NCBI GenBank assembly: GCA_036397635.1
Contig: DASWIP010000068.1
Span: forward strand, 1 to 55,718
Source of the DNA: DASWIP01 sp036397635
GTDB taxonomy: Bacteria; Actinomycetota; AC-67
DNA length: 55,718 nucleotides
Direction: 5' to 3'
Shown here: positions 42,649 to 50,580 of the stretch, one piece after another
Layout: each line of letters begins with the position of its first letter
Position numbering within the stretch: the stretch's first letter is position 1
Program-made: the position numbers and the translations under genes
The notes under the pieces: model-generated
Database searches by the model: none
Seen by the model: the letters and a program-made list of their open reading frames with translations, nothing else
What the model was told of the DNA's origin: nothing

Positions 42649-44151
42649 ATGAACCTGGCCGTCCTGGGCGAACGACATCTCGAGCGGTTCGGCGTGTACG
42701 AGCAGGTGTTCTTCGAGGGCCGCTGGTGCACCAACGCCGAGCTGGTCGATAGGTCGGCGCGCCTGGCGGCTTCGCTGGCCGGGCTGGGGGTCGCCCCCGG
42801 CGACCGGGTGGCGGTGATGCTGCCCAACTCGCCGGACGTGGGGACGTGCTACGGCGCGATCCTGCGCTGTGGCGCCGTCGTCGTTCCGGTGATCTTCCTG
42901 CTCGCGCCACCAGAGATCCGCCACATCGTCGCCGACTGCGAGGCGAAAGTGATCTTCACCAGCCCGGAGTTCGCCGCCAACGTGCTGGCGGGGATCGATG
43001 GGCTGGAGCGGCCTCCCATCGTGGTCGTGACCGATCAGGCACCTGAGGGCACCACGTCGTTCGAGCAGCTGCTCGCCGACGCCACCGAGACGATGCCGAT
43101 CGTGGATCGCAACGCGACCGATCTCGCGGTCATCTCCTACACCAGCGGCACCACGGGAAAGCCGAAGGGCGTCATGTTGACGCATTCGAACCTGCTGTTC
43201 AACGCGCAGAACTCCGCGAAGGTCGCGAGCATCGCCGACGGCGACATCTCGATATCGACGCTGCCGCTCGCCCATCTGTTCGGCCTGGGCAACACCCTGG
43301 TCGGCCAGTTGTTCAAGCTCCAGGGCGTGATCCTCCGCTGGTTTACACCCGAGGGCTTCTTCGAGGCGATGAACCATCATCGTGCCCAGTCGACGGCGAT
43401 GGTCCCGGCGATGGTGCAGTTGATGCTCGCGCATCCTGGGTTCGACGACGTGGATTGGTCGAGCCTGCGCTACGCGATCGTGGCCGCCGCGCCGGTCCCG
43501 GTCGAGATGGCGGCCGAATTCGAGAAGCGCACCGGCGCGCGCGTGCTCCAGGGCTACGGCTTGACCGAGACCAGTCCCACGGTGAGCGTGATGCACCTGG
43601 ACGATCCGCCGAAGCCGGGATCGTGCGGGCGCCCGGCACCCAACGTCGAGGTGGCGATCCTGGACGACGACGACCGCCCGCTGCCGCCCGGTGAAGCCGG
43701 CGAGGTCTGCGTCCTGGGGCCGAACGTGATGGCGGGCTACTACAACATGCCCGAGGAGACCGAGGCGGTGCTCCTCGACGGCTGGTTCCACACCGGCGAC
43801 ATCGGTCACCTGGACGAGGACGGCTTCCTGTACATCACCGACCGGAAGAAGGATCTGATCATCCGCGGCGGGTTCAACATCGTGCCCCGCGACATCGAGG
43901 AGATCCTGCACGGCCATCCGGCGGTGATGGAGTGCGCCGTCGTCGGGATCCCCGACGCCACCATGGGCGAGGAGATCAAGGCCTTCGTGGTGCTGCGTCC
44001 CGGTCAGACGGCGACCCAGGAAGAGCTGCTCGACCTGTGTCGCCGGCATCTGGCGAAACACAAGACGCCGCGGTTCGTGTCCTTCGTCGATGCCCTGCCG
44101 CGGAACGCGGTCGGCAAGGTCCTCAAGCGCGACCTGCGCGCGCGCGCGTAA
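42649..44151 (+). CDS. Fatty acyl-CoA synthetase (AMP-binding)
   Basis: A 500-residue adenylating enzyme of the long-chain acyl-CoA ligase type. Core motifs: YTSGTTGKPKGV (AMP/P-loop), STLPLAHLFG, LQGYGLTETSPT, the ATP-binding Asp in WFHTGDIGHLDEDGF and the hinge region ITDRKKDLIIRGGFN; the catalytic Lys is near the end in GKVLKRDL. It activates carboxylic acids to acyl-CoA and may feed the acyl-CoA dehydrogenases of the window. ATG 42649 has GGAGGAAC upstream. It is divergent from the ABC exporter. Confidence 0.92.
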   Translation: MNLAVLGERHLERFGVYEQVFFEGRWCTNAELVDRSARLAASLAGLGVAPGDRVAVMLPNSPDVGTCYGAILRCGAVVVPVIFLLAPPEIRHIVADCEAKVIFTSPEFAANVLAGIDGLERPPIVVVTDQAPEGTTSFEQLLADATETMPIVDRNATDLAVISYTSGTTGKPKGVMLTHSNLLFNAQNSAKVASIADGDISISTLPLAHLFGLGNTLVGQLFKLQGVILRWFTPEGFFEAMNHHRAQSTAMVPAMVQLMLAHPGFDDVDWSSLRYAIVAAAPVPVEMAAEFEKRTGARVLQGYGLTETSPTVSVMHLDDPPKPGSCGRPAPNVEVAILDDDDRPLPPGEAGEVCVLGPNVMAGYYNMPEETEAVLLDGWFHTGDIGHLDEDGFLYITDRKKDLIIRGGFNIVPRDIEEILHGHPAVMECAVVGIPDATMGEEIKAFVVLRPGQTATQEELLDLCRRHLAKHKTPRFVSFVDALPRNAVGKVLKRDLRARA

Positions 44152-44200
44152 GCCTGCTGGCCGCGCGGTTGAGCACGATGGCCCGCTGGCCGCGCGGCTG
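44152..44200. repeat. 29-bp-period repeat after the acyl-CoA synthetase
   Basis: GCCTGCTGGCCGCGCGGTTG (44152-44171) recurs with two changes at 44181-44200, immediately after the TAA. Confidence 0.75.
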
Positions 44201-44209
44201 CACCCGCCG

Positions 44210-44215
44210 TACGCT
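44210..44215 (+). promoter_or_regulatory. -10 box of the histidine kinase gene
   Basis: TACGCT lies nine bases before ATG 44225, with no ribosome site between them; a leaderless or very short-leader mRNA is likely. Confidence 0.35.
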
Positions 44216-44224
44216 GCTCGAACC

Positions 44225-45469
44225 ATGGCCGAGGACCAGACCAGCCGCGTCCAAGCGCCTGCCCCCGATCGAGCGCGTCGCAGCCTCGCCGGCGGGGTCG
44301 CGGTGTTCCGCTGGCTCGCCTACGCCTGGATGGTCATCGGCAACCTGATCGAGACCGAATCGTTCGAGCGTCCCGAGCTGGCCTGGGCAGGCATCGGCGT
44401 CGCGGGGGCGTGGACCCTGTTCGTCACCGCCGGCCGTCACCGTCACGCGCGCGCGGTGCTGGCCGTGGACCTCGCGTTGGGGATCGGCTTGATCCTGCTC
44501 GGCGGCTACGTCGTGGCGCCGGGGTCGGTGATCGGCGACCGGCTCTTCTACACCGCGACCTATCCGGTCGGCACGGCGCTCGCACTCGGCGAGGCGCGCG
44601 GTCCCTGGGGCGGGCTCGCGGCGGCGGTCATCCTGGGTGTGGCCCTGTTCTACAGCCGGGTCACCAACAGCATCGCGCTGGACCTTCTCACGGCCCGGGA
44701 CGCGGCTCGCGTGGTCAACGGCGCGGCCTCGTACCTGCTCGCCGGCCTGGCGGGCGGCTACACCGCGCGGTACCTGCAGCGATGGGCATCCGAGCATCAG
44801 ACGCTGCTTGACGCGGCCATGGAGGCCCAGGCCCGCGCCTCGCGGCTGGCCGAGCGGCAAGCGCTGGCACGCCGGATCCACGATTCGGTGTTGCAGGCAC
44901 TCACGATGATCGCGAAGCGGGGCACCGAGCTTGCGCGCCTCGACTCGATCCCGCCTCGGGATGTCGCTCGGCTCGCACAGACGGCGAGGGATCAAGAGAA
45001 GGAGCTGCGCGCGCTGGTCATGCGCGCACCCGAGGACGCCCCAACGGGCCAGGCGTCTCTCCGGGACGCGCTCGAGCGCATCGCGCGGGGAACCACCGAT
45101 GTCGGTGTGTCCGTCAGCTCGGTGGGACCGATCTGGCTCACGGCGCACGCGGTGGACGAGATCTCGGCCGCGGTCGCCCAGGCGCTCCGCAACGTCGAGC
45201 AGCACGCGAAGGCGAGCACCGCGGTCGTTTTCGCCGACCTGGCCGACGGCGCGCTCACGGTTTCGGTTCGTGACGATGGCTCCGGGTTCGTCTTCGACGA
45301 GGCGTCGCTTCGCGATGCCGGGAAGGCCGGGATCCTGCGCAGCATGAAAGGCCGCATACAGGACTTAGGCGGGTCGATGGTGGTACGGACCGAGCTGGGT
45401 GCCGGGTGCGAGATCGAATTCACGATCCCCGCCGATGGGGTGGTGCCCGGTGGGGCCGCCGTACGCTAG
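44225..45469 (+). CDS. Sensor histidine kinase, HisKA_3 type
   Basis: A 414-residue membrane kinase. About five hydrophobic helices occupy residues 25-185. A short linker leads to the dimerisation helix with ARRIHDSVLQAL (phospho-acceptor His219), then the ATPase domain with N-box ALRNVEQHA (320-328) and G-box DGSGF (351-355). This is the NarX/DegS-LiaS class, which usually pairs with LuxR-type response regulators, but the response regulator here is a lone receiver further downstream. Signal unknown. GC-rich, no ribosome site. Confidence 0.9.
   Translation: MAEDQTSRVQAPAPDRARRSLAGGVAVFRWLAYAWMVIGNLIETESFERPELAWAGIGVAGAWTLFVTAGRHRHARAVLAVDLALGIGLILLGGYVVAPGSVIGDRLFYTATYPVGTALALGEARGPWGGLAAAVILGVALFYSRVTNSIALDLLTARDAARVVNGAASYLLAGLAGGYTARYLQRWASEHQTLLDAAMEAQARASRLAERQALARRIHDSVLQALTMIAKRGTELARLDSIPPRDVARLAQTARDQEKELRALVMRAPEDAPTGQASLRDALERIARGTTDVGVSVSSVGPIWLTAHAVDEISAAVAQALRNVEQHAKASTAVVFADLADGALTVSVRDDGSGFVFDEASLRDAGKAGILRSMKGRIQDLGGSMVVRTELGAGCEIEFTIPADGVVPGGAAVR
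45462..45467 (+). promoter_or_regulatory. -10 box of the RsiG-like gene
   Basis: TACGCT overlaps the kinase 3' end and is 6 bases before GTG 45474. Confidence 0.35.
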
Positions 45470-45473
45470 AGTC

Positions 45474-46013
45474 GTGCTGGTGGAGGGCCGTCGAAGGATC
45501 GACCGAATCACCTCCGGGGACTACCTCGAAGGTGTCGAACGGCGCCCGCTGACCGAGATCCGCGAGATGAGGCTCGAGGCGACCGAGGAGGCCGACCTCC
45601 TCTCCTACGAGCGCAGGCTCCTGCACGGCCGCCTCGCGATCCTCCGTGCCGAGATCGAACGCCGTCGCGGCGGCGGCGAGGGATCGCTGATCGAGCAGCT
45701 GCCGAAGATCCTCTCCGAGGAGGGACGGGGCCCGAGCCGTGGCCAGTTCCCAGCCAAGGGCCCCCTCATCGACTTCGAGCACCCCAAACGGCGGATCAGC
45801 AAATTGATCTCCGACGACACCCTGGCCAACCTCCGCAGCCTCAGCGATGACGAGGTCGCTAGGATCGTCGCCGAGCTGGAAGGGGTCGAAGCCGAGGTCT
45901 CGGGGACGCGCCGCAAGGTGCTCGACATCGTGGATGCCATGAACGCCGAGCTGGGGCGCCGCTACAAGAGCGGCGAGGCCGATCCCAGCGACGTGCTGAC
46001 CCGCGACGTCTAG
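45474..46013 (+). CDS. RsiG-like anti-sigma/c-di-GMP-binding protein
   Basis: A 179-residue, mostly helical protein. Two long helices resemble those of RsiG, the c-di-GMP-dependent anti-sigma factor of WhiG, in which each helix carries E(X)3S(X)2R(X)3Q(X)3D. Here the C-terminal helix has Glu139-Ser143-Arg146-Leu150-Asp154 (Gln replaced by Leu). The N-terminal helix, LLSYERRLLHGRLAILRAE, keeps only Ser44 and Arg47. RsiG-like family membership is well supported; ligand binding is uncertain. GTG 45474 or 45480 is the start. It lies between the kinase and the receiver/HD-GYP genes, so a c-di-GMP link is plausible. Confidence 0.72.
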   Translation: MLVEGRRRIDRITSGDYLEGVERRPLTEIREMRLEATEEADLLSYERRLLHGRLAILRAEIERRRGGGEGSLIEQLPKILSEEGRGPSRGQFPAKGPLIDFEHPKRRISKLISDDTLANLRSLSDDEVARIVAELEGVEAEVSGTRRKVLDIVDAMNAELGRRYKSGEADPSDVLTRDV

Positions 46014-46109
46014 CACGCGGCTCCCGGCGCAATAGCACCCGAATCCCATCAAGGGGGTCCGATGGGACTATAGACGGGGCCATCGCTGCCGAAGACACTA
46101 GAGAGAATC

Positions 46110-46526
46110 GTGAGATCTTCCGTCGGGACGCGCTCGCGCGGGCGGCTCCGGGTGTTGGTCGTGGACGACGACCCCCTGGTTCGCCGCCTGCTTCATGCTG
46201 TCATCCAGGATGGCAAGTACGATCTGCTCGAAGCGTCGGACGGGATCGAGGCGTTGCAGCTTGCCGGCAAGGATCCGCCGGACGCGGTGATCCTGGACGT
46301 GATGATGCCGGGTGTGAACGGATACGAGGTGTGCCGCGCGCTGCGCGCCGACCCTCGCGCACGCGACGCCAGGATCGTGATCCTGACCGCGCGCGATACC
46401 GACCAGGACCGCGCGCAAGCCGAAGCGGCCGGCGCCGACGCGTTCTTCACGAAGCCGTTCAGCCCGCTCGAGCTGCTCGAGGCGATCGCACCGGCCGCAC
46501 ACGGAAAGAGGACCCTTGCACGCTGA
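46110..46526 (+). CDS. Single-domain response regulator (CheY-like receiver)
   Basis: A 138-residue receiver with no output domain. Acidic pocket VVDDDP (Asp19-21), phospho-acceptor Asp63 in VILDVMMPG, Thr93 in VILTAR and Lys115 in FFTKPFS complete the family signature. It would be phosphorylated by a histidine kinase, maybe the one 600 bases upstream, and act by protein contact. GTG start with GAGAG upstream. Its 3' end overlaps the HD-GYP gene by 11 bases, so the two are probably one functional unit (receiver plus phosphodiesterase). Confidence 0.92.
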   Translation: MRSSVGTRSRGRLRVLVVDDDPLVRRLLHAVIQDGKYDLLEASDGIEALQLAGKDPPDAVILDVMMPGVNGYEVCRALRADPRARDARIVILTARDTDQDRAQAEAAGADAFFTKPFSPLELLEAIAPAAHGKRTLAR

Positions 46527-47304
46527 ACGTCCGGACGACGTTCGGCGCGAGGTCGTCCCGAGCCTCGGGCCGGACGACGGGCTGCCGCTGCTCGACGACG
46601 ACGCGGTACGCCGTCAGTTGCTGGCGGTCGCGCACGACCTGAATCGTGTCTATCGGCGCGAGCGTCAGCGTGCCGAGGAGCTCGAGCAGGCGTTGCGCGA
46701 TCTCGAGGAGTCCTACCTTGCGACGGTGCAGACGCTCGCGTTCGTGGTGGAGGCGAAGGACTCGACGACGCGATCGCACCTGGGACGTGCGCACGACTAC
46801 GCCGTCGCGCTGGCCAAGCGGGTGTCGCCCGAGCTCGCCGACGACAAGGTGTTCCGTTACGGGTTCCTGCTCCACGACATCGGCAAGGTCGGCATCCCCG
46901 AGGGGATCCTGCGCAAGGACGGGCCGTTGACGCCCGACGAGATGGAGGTCATGAAGACCCACCCGCTGATCGGCGCGCAGATCATGGCGCCGATCAAGTT
47001 CTTGCGGCGCGCGATCCCGATCGTCGAGTGCCACCACGAGCGCTGGGACGGCGGCGGCTATCCGCGCGGCCTGCGCAGCGAGGAGATCCCGCTCGCGGCA
47101 CGCATCTTCGCGGTGGTCGACACCTTCGATGCGATGACCTCGGATCGTCCGTACCGGCGCGCGCTCTCCGTGGAAGGCGCGCTCGAAGAGATCGTGCGGG
47201 CCGGTGGCTCGCAGCTCGATCCCGAGATCGCCAAAGAGTTTGCGCTCCTGTGCGAGGAGCGAACCGGCCTCTGGCCGTTGCATCGATCCCCGGGCCGCTA
47301 CTAG
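46516..47304 (+). CDS. HD-GYP domain phosphodiesterase
   Basis: A 262-residue protein. A short coiled coil (about 38-70) precedes the HD-GYP domain: the HD pair in LLHDIGKVGIPEGIL (HDIGK 120-124) and HHERWDGGGYPRGL (173-186, containing the GYP signature). HD-GYP enzymes break c-di-GMP to pGpG or GMP. It is fused in operon to a receiver, as in many two-component outputs. The TTG start overlaps the receiver gene and has AAAGAGGA upstream. It should lower c-di-GMP in response to the kinase. Confidence 0.92.
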   Translation: MHAERPDDVRREVVPSLGPDDGLPLLDDDAVRRQLLAVAHDLNRVYRRERQRAEELEQALRDLEESYLATVQTLAFVVEAKDSTTRSHLGRAHDYAVALAKRVSPELADDKVFRYGFLLHDIGKVGIPEGILRKDGPLTPDEMEVMKTHPLIGAQIMAPIKFLRRAIPIVECHHERWDGGGYPRGLRSEEIPLAARIFAVVDTFDAMTSDRPYRRALSVEGALEEIVRAGGSQLDPEIAKEFALLCEERTGLWPLHRSPGRY

Positions 47305-47317
47305 GACCACCCGCGGG

Positions 47318-47323
47318 TATCAT
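47318..47323 (+). promoter_or_regulatory. -10 box of the phosphoesterase gene
   Basis: TATCAT is seven bases before GTG 47331, a leaderless-type spacing. Confidence 0.4.
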
Positions 47324-47330
47324 CCCCGGG

Positions 47331-48071
47331 GTGCGCATCGCGGTCCTTTCCGACATCCATTCAAACCTCGAGGCGCTCGACGCCGTGCTGGAGCGCGCGC
47401 GCATCGAGGAGGCCGAGCGTCTCTACGTGCTCGGCGACAGCGTCGGTTACGGCGCGGACCCGGCCGGGGTGATCGCTCGGCTGACCGAGCTCGAAGACGT
47501 ATCCTTGATCGCCGGCAACCACGACCTGGCTGCCGTGGGACGGTTCGACCCGCGCTGGTTCAACAGCGTGGCGGCCGAGGCGATCTCGTGGACGTCCGAG
47601 CAGCTGCCCGCCGCCGCGCGCGCGCTGCTCGAGCAGCTCTCACCCCGCACCAAGGGCGTCGATCCGTTGCTGGTACACGGATCGGTGGTCGATCCCGTCG
47701 CCGAGTATGTCACCAATGAGCGCGTCGCGGTCGCCAGCTTCGATGCCGAAGCATTCGACCTGTGTTTCTTCGGCCACACGCACATCCCGGCGATGTTCAC
47801 ACGCGGCCCCGGCGGCGTAGTCCGCGGCACCTATCTCGAGGACGGCGTTCCCGTCGCGCTCGCCTCGGGTGTGGTCAGGGTCATGGTCAACCCCGGCAGC
47901 GTGGGTCAACCTCGCGACGGCGATACCCGCGCGTCGTTCTTGATCTGGGATACGACCGCGCACGCCGTTACGGTGATCCGCGTCGGTTACGACATCGAGG
48001 GTGCGCAGGACAAGATCCGAGCCGCCGGACTTCCCGGTGTGCTCGCCGACCGCCTCTCGCTGGGTCGATGA
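47331..48071 (+). CDS. Metallophosphoesterase, YfcE/MJ0936-like
   Basis: A 246-residue cytoplasmic phosphodiesterase. All motifs are present: SDIHSN (Asp/His), LGDSVGYG (GD), IAGNHD (GNHD), LLVHGS and FFGHTHIPAMF (GHTH), plus NPGSVGQPRDG near the end. Family members hydrolyse phosphodiesters with Mn2+ or similar; the substrate is unknown. The GTG start lies 7 bases after TATCAT. The stop overlaps the next ATG (ATGA). Confidence 0.92.
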   Translation: MRIAVLSDIHSNLEALDAVLERARIEEAERLYVLGDSVGYGADPAGVIARLTELEDVSLIAGNHDLAAVGRFDPRWFNSVAAEAISWTSEQLPAAARALLEQLSPRTKGVDPLLVHGSVVDPVAEYVTNERVAVASFDAEAFDLCFFGHTHIPAMFTRGPGGVVRGTYLEDGVPVALASGVVRVMVNPGSVGQPRDGDTRASFLIWDTTAHAVTVIRVGYDIEGAQDKIRAAGLPGVLADRLSLGR

Positions 48072-49006
48072 GCGGCCCGGTCGTCGTCGAGGCGATCCGA
48101 TCGGACTTCGTCGAGAGCGAGCATCTGGTGGACGTCGCCGTCGTCGACGAACGCGGCTCGCTGATCGCCTCGGCGGGTGATCCGGCGCGCGAAGCCGCCT
48201 TCCGATCCTCGGCCAAGCCGTTGCAGGCTGGCGTCGCTCGTGAGGCCGGCTGGGCGCCGGCCGATCAGCAGGGGCTGGCGATCGCTTGTGCGTCGCACAG
48301 CGGCGAGCCCGGCCACATCGAGGCCGTGCGCGCGCTGCTCGAGGCGGCCGGCGTCACCGAGGACGCGCTGGCGTGCCCCGAGGCGCTGCCGTTCCGGGCC
48401 GAGGACGTCGTGGCTGCCGGCGGACCCGCACGCATCGCGCACAACTGCTCGGGCAAGCACGCGGCGATGCTTGCCGCATGTCGCGCCGCCGGCTGGCCGC
48501 TGGAGGGATACCGCGCGCCCGAGCACCCGCTCCAGCAGCGGATCGCGGCCCGGATGTCGTCGCTGCTCGGCGCGGAGCCGGACGTGCTCGTCGACGGGTG
48601 CGGTGCGCCGACGTTCGTTGCGCCGCTGCATGCGCTCGCGCGTGCGTTCGCCTCGGCCGCAGGTACCCCGGAGGCGGCCGCGATGAGCGCGTATCCGTGG
48701 CTGGTCGGCGGGACCGGCCGTGCGGACACCGACCTGATGCGCGCGGCTCCAGGCATCGTGTCGAAGGGGGGCGCAGAGGGGCTCGTCTGCGCGGCGGCGC
48801 GCGGTATCACGGTCGCCATCAAAGCCCGCGACGGTGGAGCGCGTGCCTGCCCGCCCGCGCTGCTGTTCGTGCTCGAGCAGCTCAGCCTCCTCACCCCCGA
48901 AGCCGCTGCCGAACTGTCGATCCACCGCGAGCCGCCCGTACTCGGTGGGGGGGTGCCGGTCGGCGCACTGCGCGCGCGCGGCACGCTGGCTTTCAAGGAC
49001 CGCTGA
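48068..49006 (+). CDS. Asparaginase, type II (Rhizobium etli family)
   Basis: A 312-residue protein with the signature of the thermolabile R. etli-type L-asparaginases: FRSSAKPLQAG (catalytic SxxK), CASHSGEPGHIEAV, HNCSGKHAAMLA, DGCGAPTFVAPL, VGGTGRADTDLM and IVSKGGAEGL. It should hydrolyse L-asparagine to aspartate and ammonia, with zinc. It is coupled to the phosphoesterase gene by ATGA. Cytoplasmic; no signal peptide. Confidence 0.92.
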   Translation: MSGPVVVEAIRSDFVESEHLVDVAVVDERGSLIASAGDPAREAAFRSSAKPLQAGVAREAGWAPADQQGLAIACASHSGEPGHIEAVRALLEAAGVTEDALACPEALPFRAEDVVAAGGPARIAHNCSGKHAAMLAACRAAGWPLEGYRAPEHPLQQRIAARMSSLLGAEPDVLVDGCGAPTFVAPLHALARAFASAAGTPEAAAMSAYPWLVGGTGRADTDLMRAAPGIVSKGGAEGLVCAAARGITVAIKARDGGARACPPALLFVLEQLSLLTPEAAAELSIHREPPVLGGGVPVGALRARGTLAFKDR

Positions 49007-49061
49007 TGGGCGAGGAGATGCGGTTCCGGGGAGTGGTATCGCCACCGGGCGGCGGAGTGCT

Positions 49062-49784
49062 TTAGCGGGAGAAGCGCCCGCGCGCAGTGCCGTCGGGCGC
49101 GCGGTCCTGCCCCGCGATGCCAACTGCGATCGCTTCGCGGTCCCAGTCCAGGAACGTGGTGAACCGTGACCCCTTGATGTTGCCCAAGTCGGACCAACGG
49201 ATCACGAACTCGAGGATGGTGTCGTCGCGGATCCGGAACTCGCCCGGATACTTCACGAAGCCGTTCGGCGTCTCGAAAAAGGCTTCCCATCCTTCCGAGG
49301 TTCCGGTGGCGAACACCTGATAATCGCCCTCCTCCGCATCGGCGCGGAGGAACAGATCCACCCCGATCCCCATCTGCTCGCCGTCGGGCATTCGGTGATC
49401 ACCGTCCCGCTTCGGGAGGGCGCCGTTGAGGCGGACCAGGATGCGCGCGTTCGATCCGTCGTCTTGGATCCGCACGCCGAGCAGGTCGTTGTACGGACGG
49501 GATTCCGTCCCGGCGTCGCCTCGGGGGTCATCGACCGAGCCGATGGTGCGGAACGCTCGAGGCGCGGCGGAGGGACTTGCGCCGTTCGTGGACGTCCCCG
49601 CGGTCGGCGATCGCGTCACCGAAGGATCCCCGGGCGAGAACGACGGCGAAGGAGATCCGGTCGCCGCCGGGTCCCCGCTCGGCCCGCCCGTCCCGGTGTC
49701 GACCGGCGTCGATGCCCGGCAGGCACCGAGCGTCGAGGTCAGGATGCACGCCGCGACGATGATCGCTCTCACGCTGGGAAGCAT
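49062..49784 (-). CDS. Lipoprotein of unknown function
   Basis: A 240-residue lipoprotein. The signal peptide ends in a lipobox LGAC (about 18-21), then a Gly/Ser/Thr/Pro-rich spacer of about 55 residues and a beta-rich domain with FRTIGSVDDPRGD, ARILVRLNG and EFVIRWSDLGN. The domain resembles carbohydrate-binding or DOMON-like folds but cannot be assigned. ATG 49784 directly follows the terminator hairpin of the upstream gene and has no ribosome site; GTG 49772 is an alternative. Expected at the outer face of the membrane. Confidence 0.7.
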   Translation of the reverse strand: MLPSVRAIIVAACILTSTLGACRASTPVDTGTGGPSGDPAATGSPSPSFSPGDPSVTRSPTAGTSTNGASPSAAPRAFRTIGSVDDPRGDAGTESRPYNDLLGVRIQDDGSNARILVRLNGALPKRDGDHRMPDGEQMGIGVDLFLRADAEEGDYQVFATGTSEGWEAFFETPNGFVKYPGEFRIRDDTILEFVIRWSDLGNIKGSRFTTFLDWDREAIAVGIAGQDRAPDGTARGRFSR

Positions 49785-49814
49785 ATGAGAGCCCGGCGAC
49801 CGCCGGGCTCTCAT
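49785..49814. terminator. Hairpin between two minus-strand genes
   Basis: ATGAGAGCCCGGC (49785-49797) and GCCGGGCTCTCAT (49802-49814) form a perfect 13-bp stem with a four-base loop, 13 bases after the stop of the upstream minus-strand gene and directly before the next ATG. Confidence 0.8.
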
Positions 49815-49827
49815 CGGTGACGACTGG

Positions 49828-50424
49828 TCAGCGGTTCGACGGCCGCATGTCGTGCGGCACGACGATGGTGAACTCCGCATGGCACGGTGTCATCTCGTCG
49901 CTCGATCCGTCGCCATCGCTGTCGCTGAACATCGCGTCGGCGGTGATCGTGTACGTGCGTCCCTCCATGCGGGTCCCCGAGCGCTCCGAGCGGATCCGGA
50001 AGGCCTGCGACGCGCTGCCGGTCCCGCTCACTTCGGTCTGCGCGGCCGGTTCGATGTCCTGGTCGGTGTTCCCGGCGCCCACGATCTCGTTGCCCTCCTC
50101 GTCGTACTGGTCGTGGGTGCCGGTCGTCGTCAAGCTCACCATGTCGTCGGCGTCCTCGTCGGTAGCGGTCACGGTCGCCGTGTTGTACTTGTGGTTCGGC
50201 GGCCACAGCTTGTTCGGTCCGACGTAGGTGATCGTCCCGGCCGGCCGGTCCTGCGAGTCCTGACAGGAAACCGTGTGTGTCGCGTCGGTGGGATACCTGC
50301 TCCTGTGCTCGGCGCCGTTCCCGCCGGGCTTCGCGCCGACGGGGGAGACGATGCCGGCGACCGCTAGGCCGAACGCCAGGCCGAACGCCACCAGGATCTT
50401 CGTCGTCTTCGTGTTCGAACGCAT
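49828..50424 (-). CDS. Secreted protein with LWPPNHKY motif
   Basis: A 198-residue exported protein (signal peptide ending near PVGA). The mature part includes GPNKLWPPNHKYNTATV, a motif common in Ig-like or HYR-type extracellular domains, acidic low-complexity stretches (DEDADD, DQYDEEG), and a C-terminal TITADAMFSDSDGDGSSD, which is calcium-binding-like. Role unknown; probably a surface or matrix protein. ATG 50424 has GGAGAAAGGG upstream. It ends in a strong hairpin. Confidence 0.68.
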   Translation of the reverse strand: MRSNTKTTKILVAFGLAFGLAVAGIVSPVGAKPGGNGAEHRSRYPTDATHTVSCQDSQDRPAGTITYVGPNKLWPPNHKYNTATVTATDEDADDMVSLTTTGTHDQYDEEGNEIVGAGNTDQDIEPAAQTEVSGTGSASQAFRIRSERSGTRMEGRTYTITADAMFSDSDGDGSSDEMTPCHAEFTIVVPHDMRPSNR

Positions 50425-50505
50425 ACAAACACCCTTTCTCCGGTCCTTAGCCCTGAACGAGCCACCCGGATGGCTGTTTCACCGGGCGCTTGCTCGGTAC
50501 CGCGG

Positions 50506-50560
50506 GTGCTTGCTGGCAGTTTGCATCGGACGGGCCCGGTTGTTAGCCTCCAGCAAGCAC
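50506..50560 (+). promoter_or_regulatory. Promoter with flanking inverted repeats (Xre gene)
   Basis: TTGCAT (50521-50526), 17 bases and TAGCCT (50544-50549) form a promoter. GTGCTTGCTGG (50506-50516) upstream of the -35 and CCAGCAAGCAC (50550-50560) just after the -10 are perfect inverted repeats of each other. A further GCTTGCT lies at 50488-50494. This is a good candidate operator. Confidence 0.65.
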
Positions 50561-50580
50561 GATCGAGGAACGGGGAGCCG

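Noticed and set aside
44152..44224. Small upstream gene before the kinase
   Set aside because: The stretch is occupied by a repeat and a -10 box; no ribosome site or conserved peptide is present.
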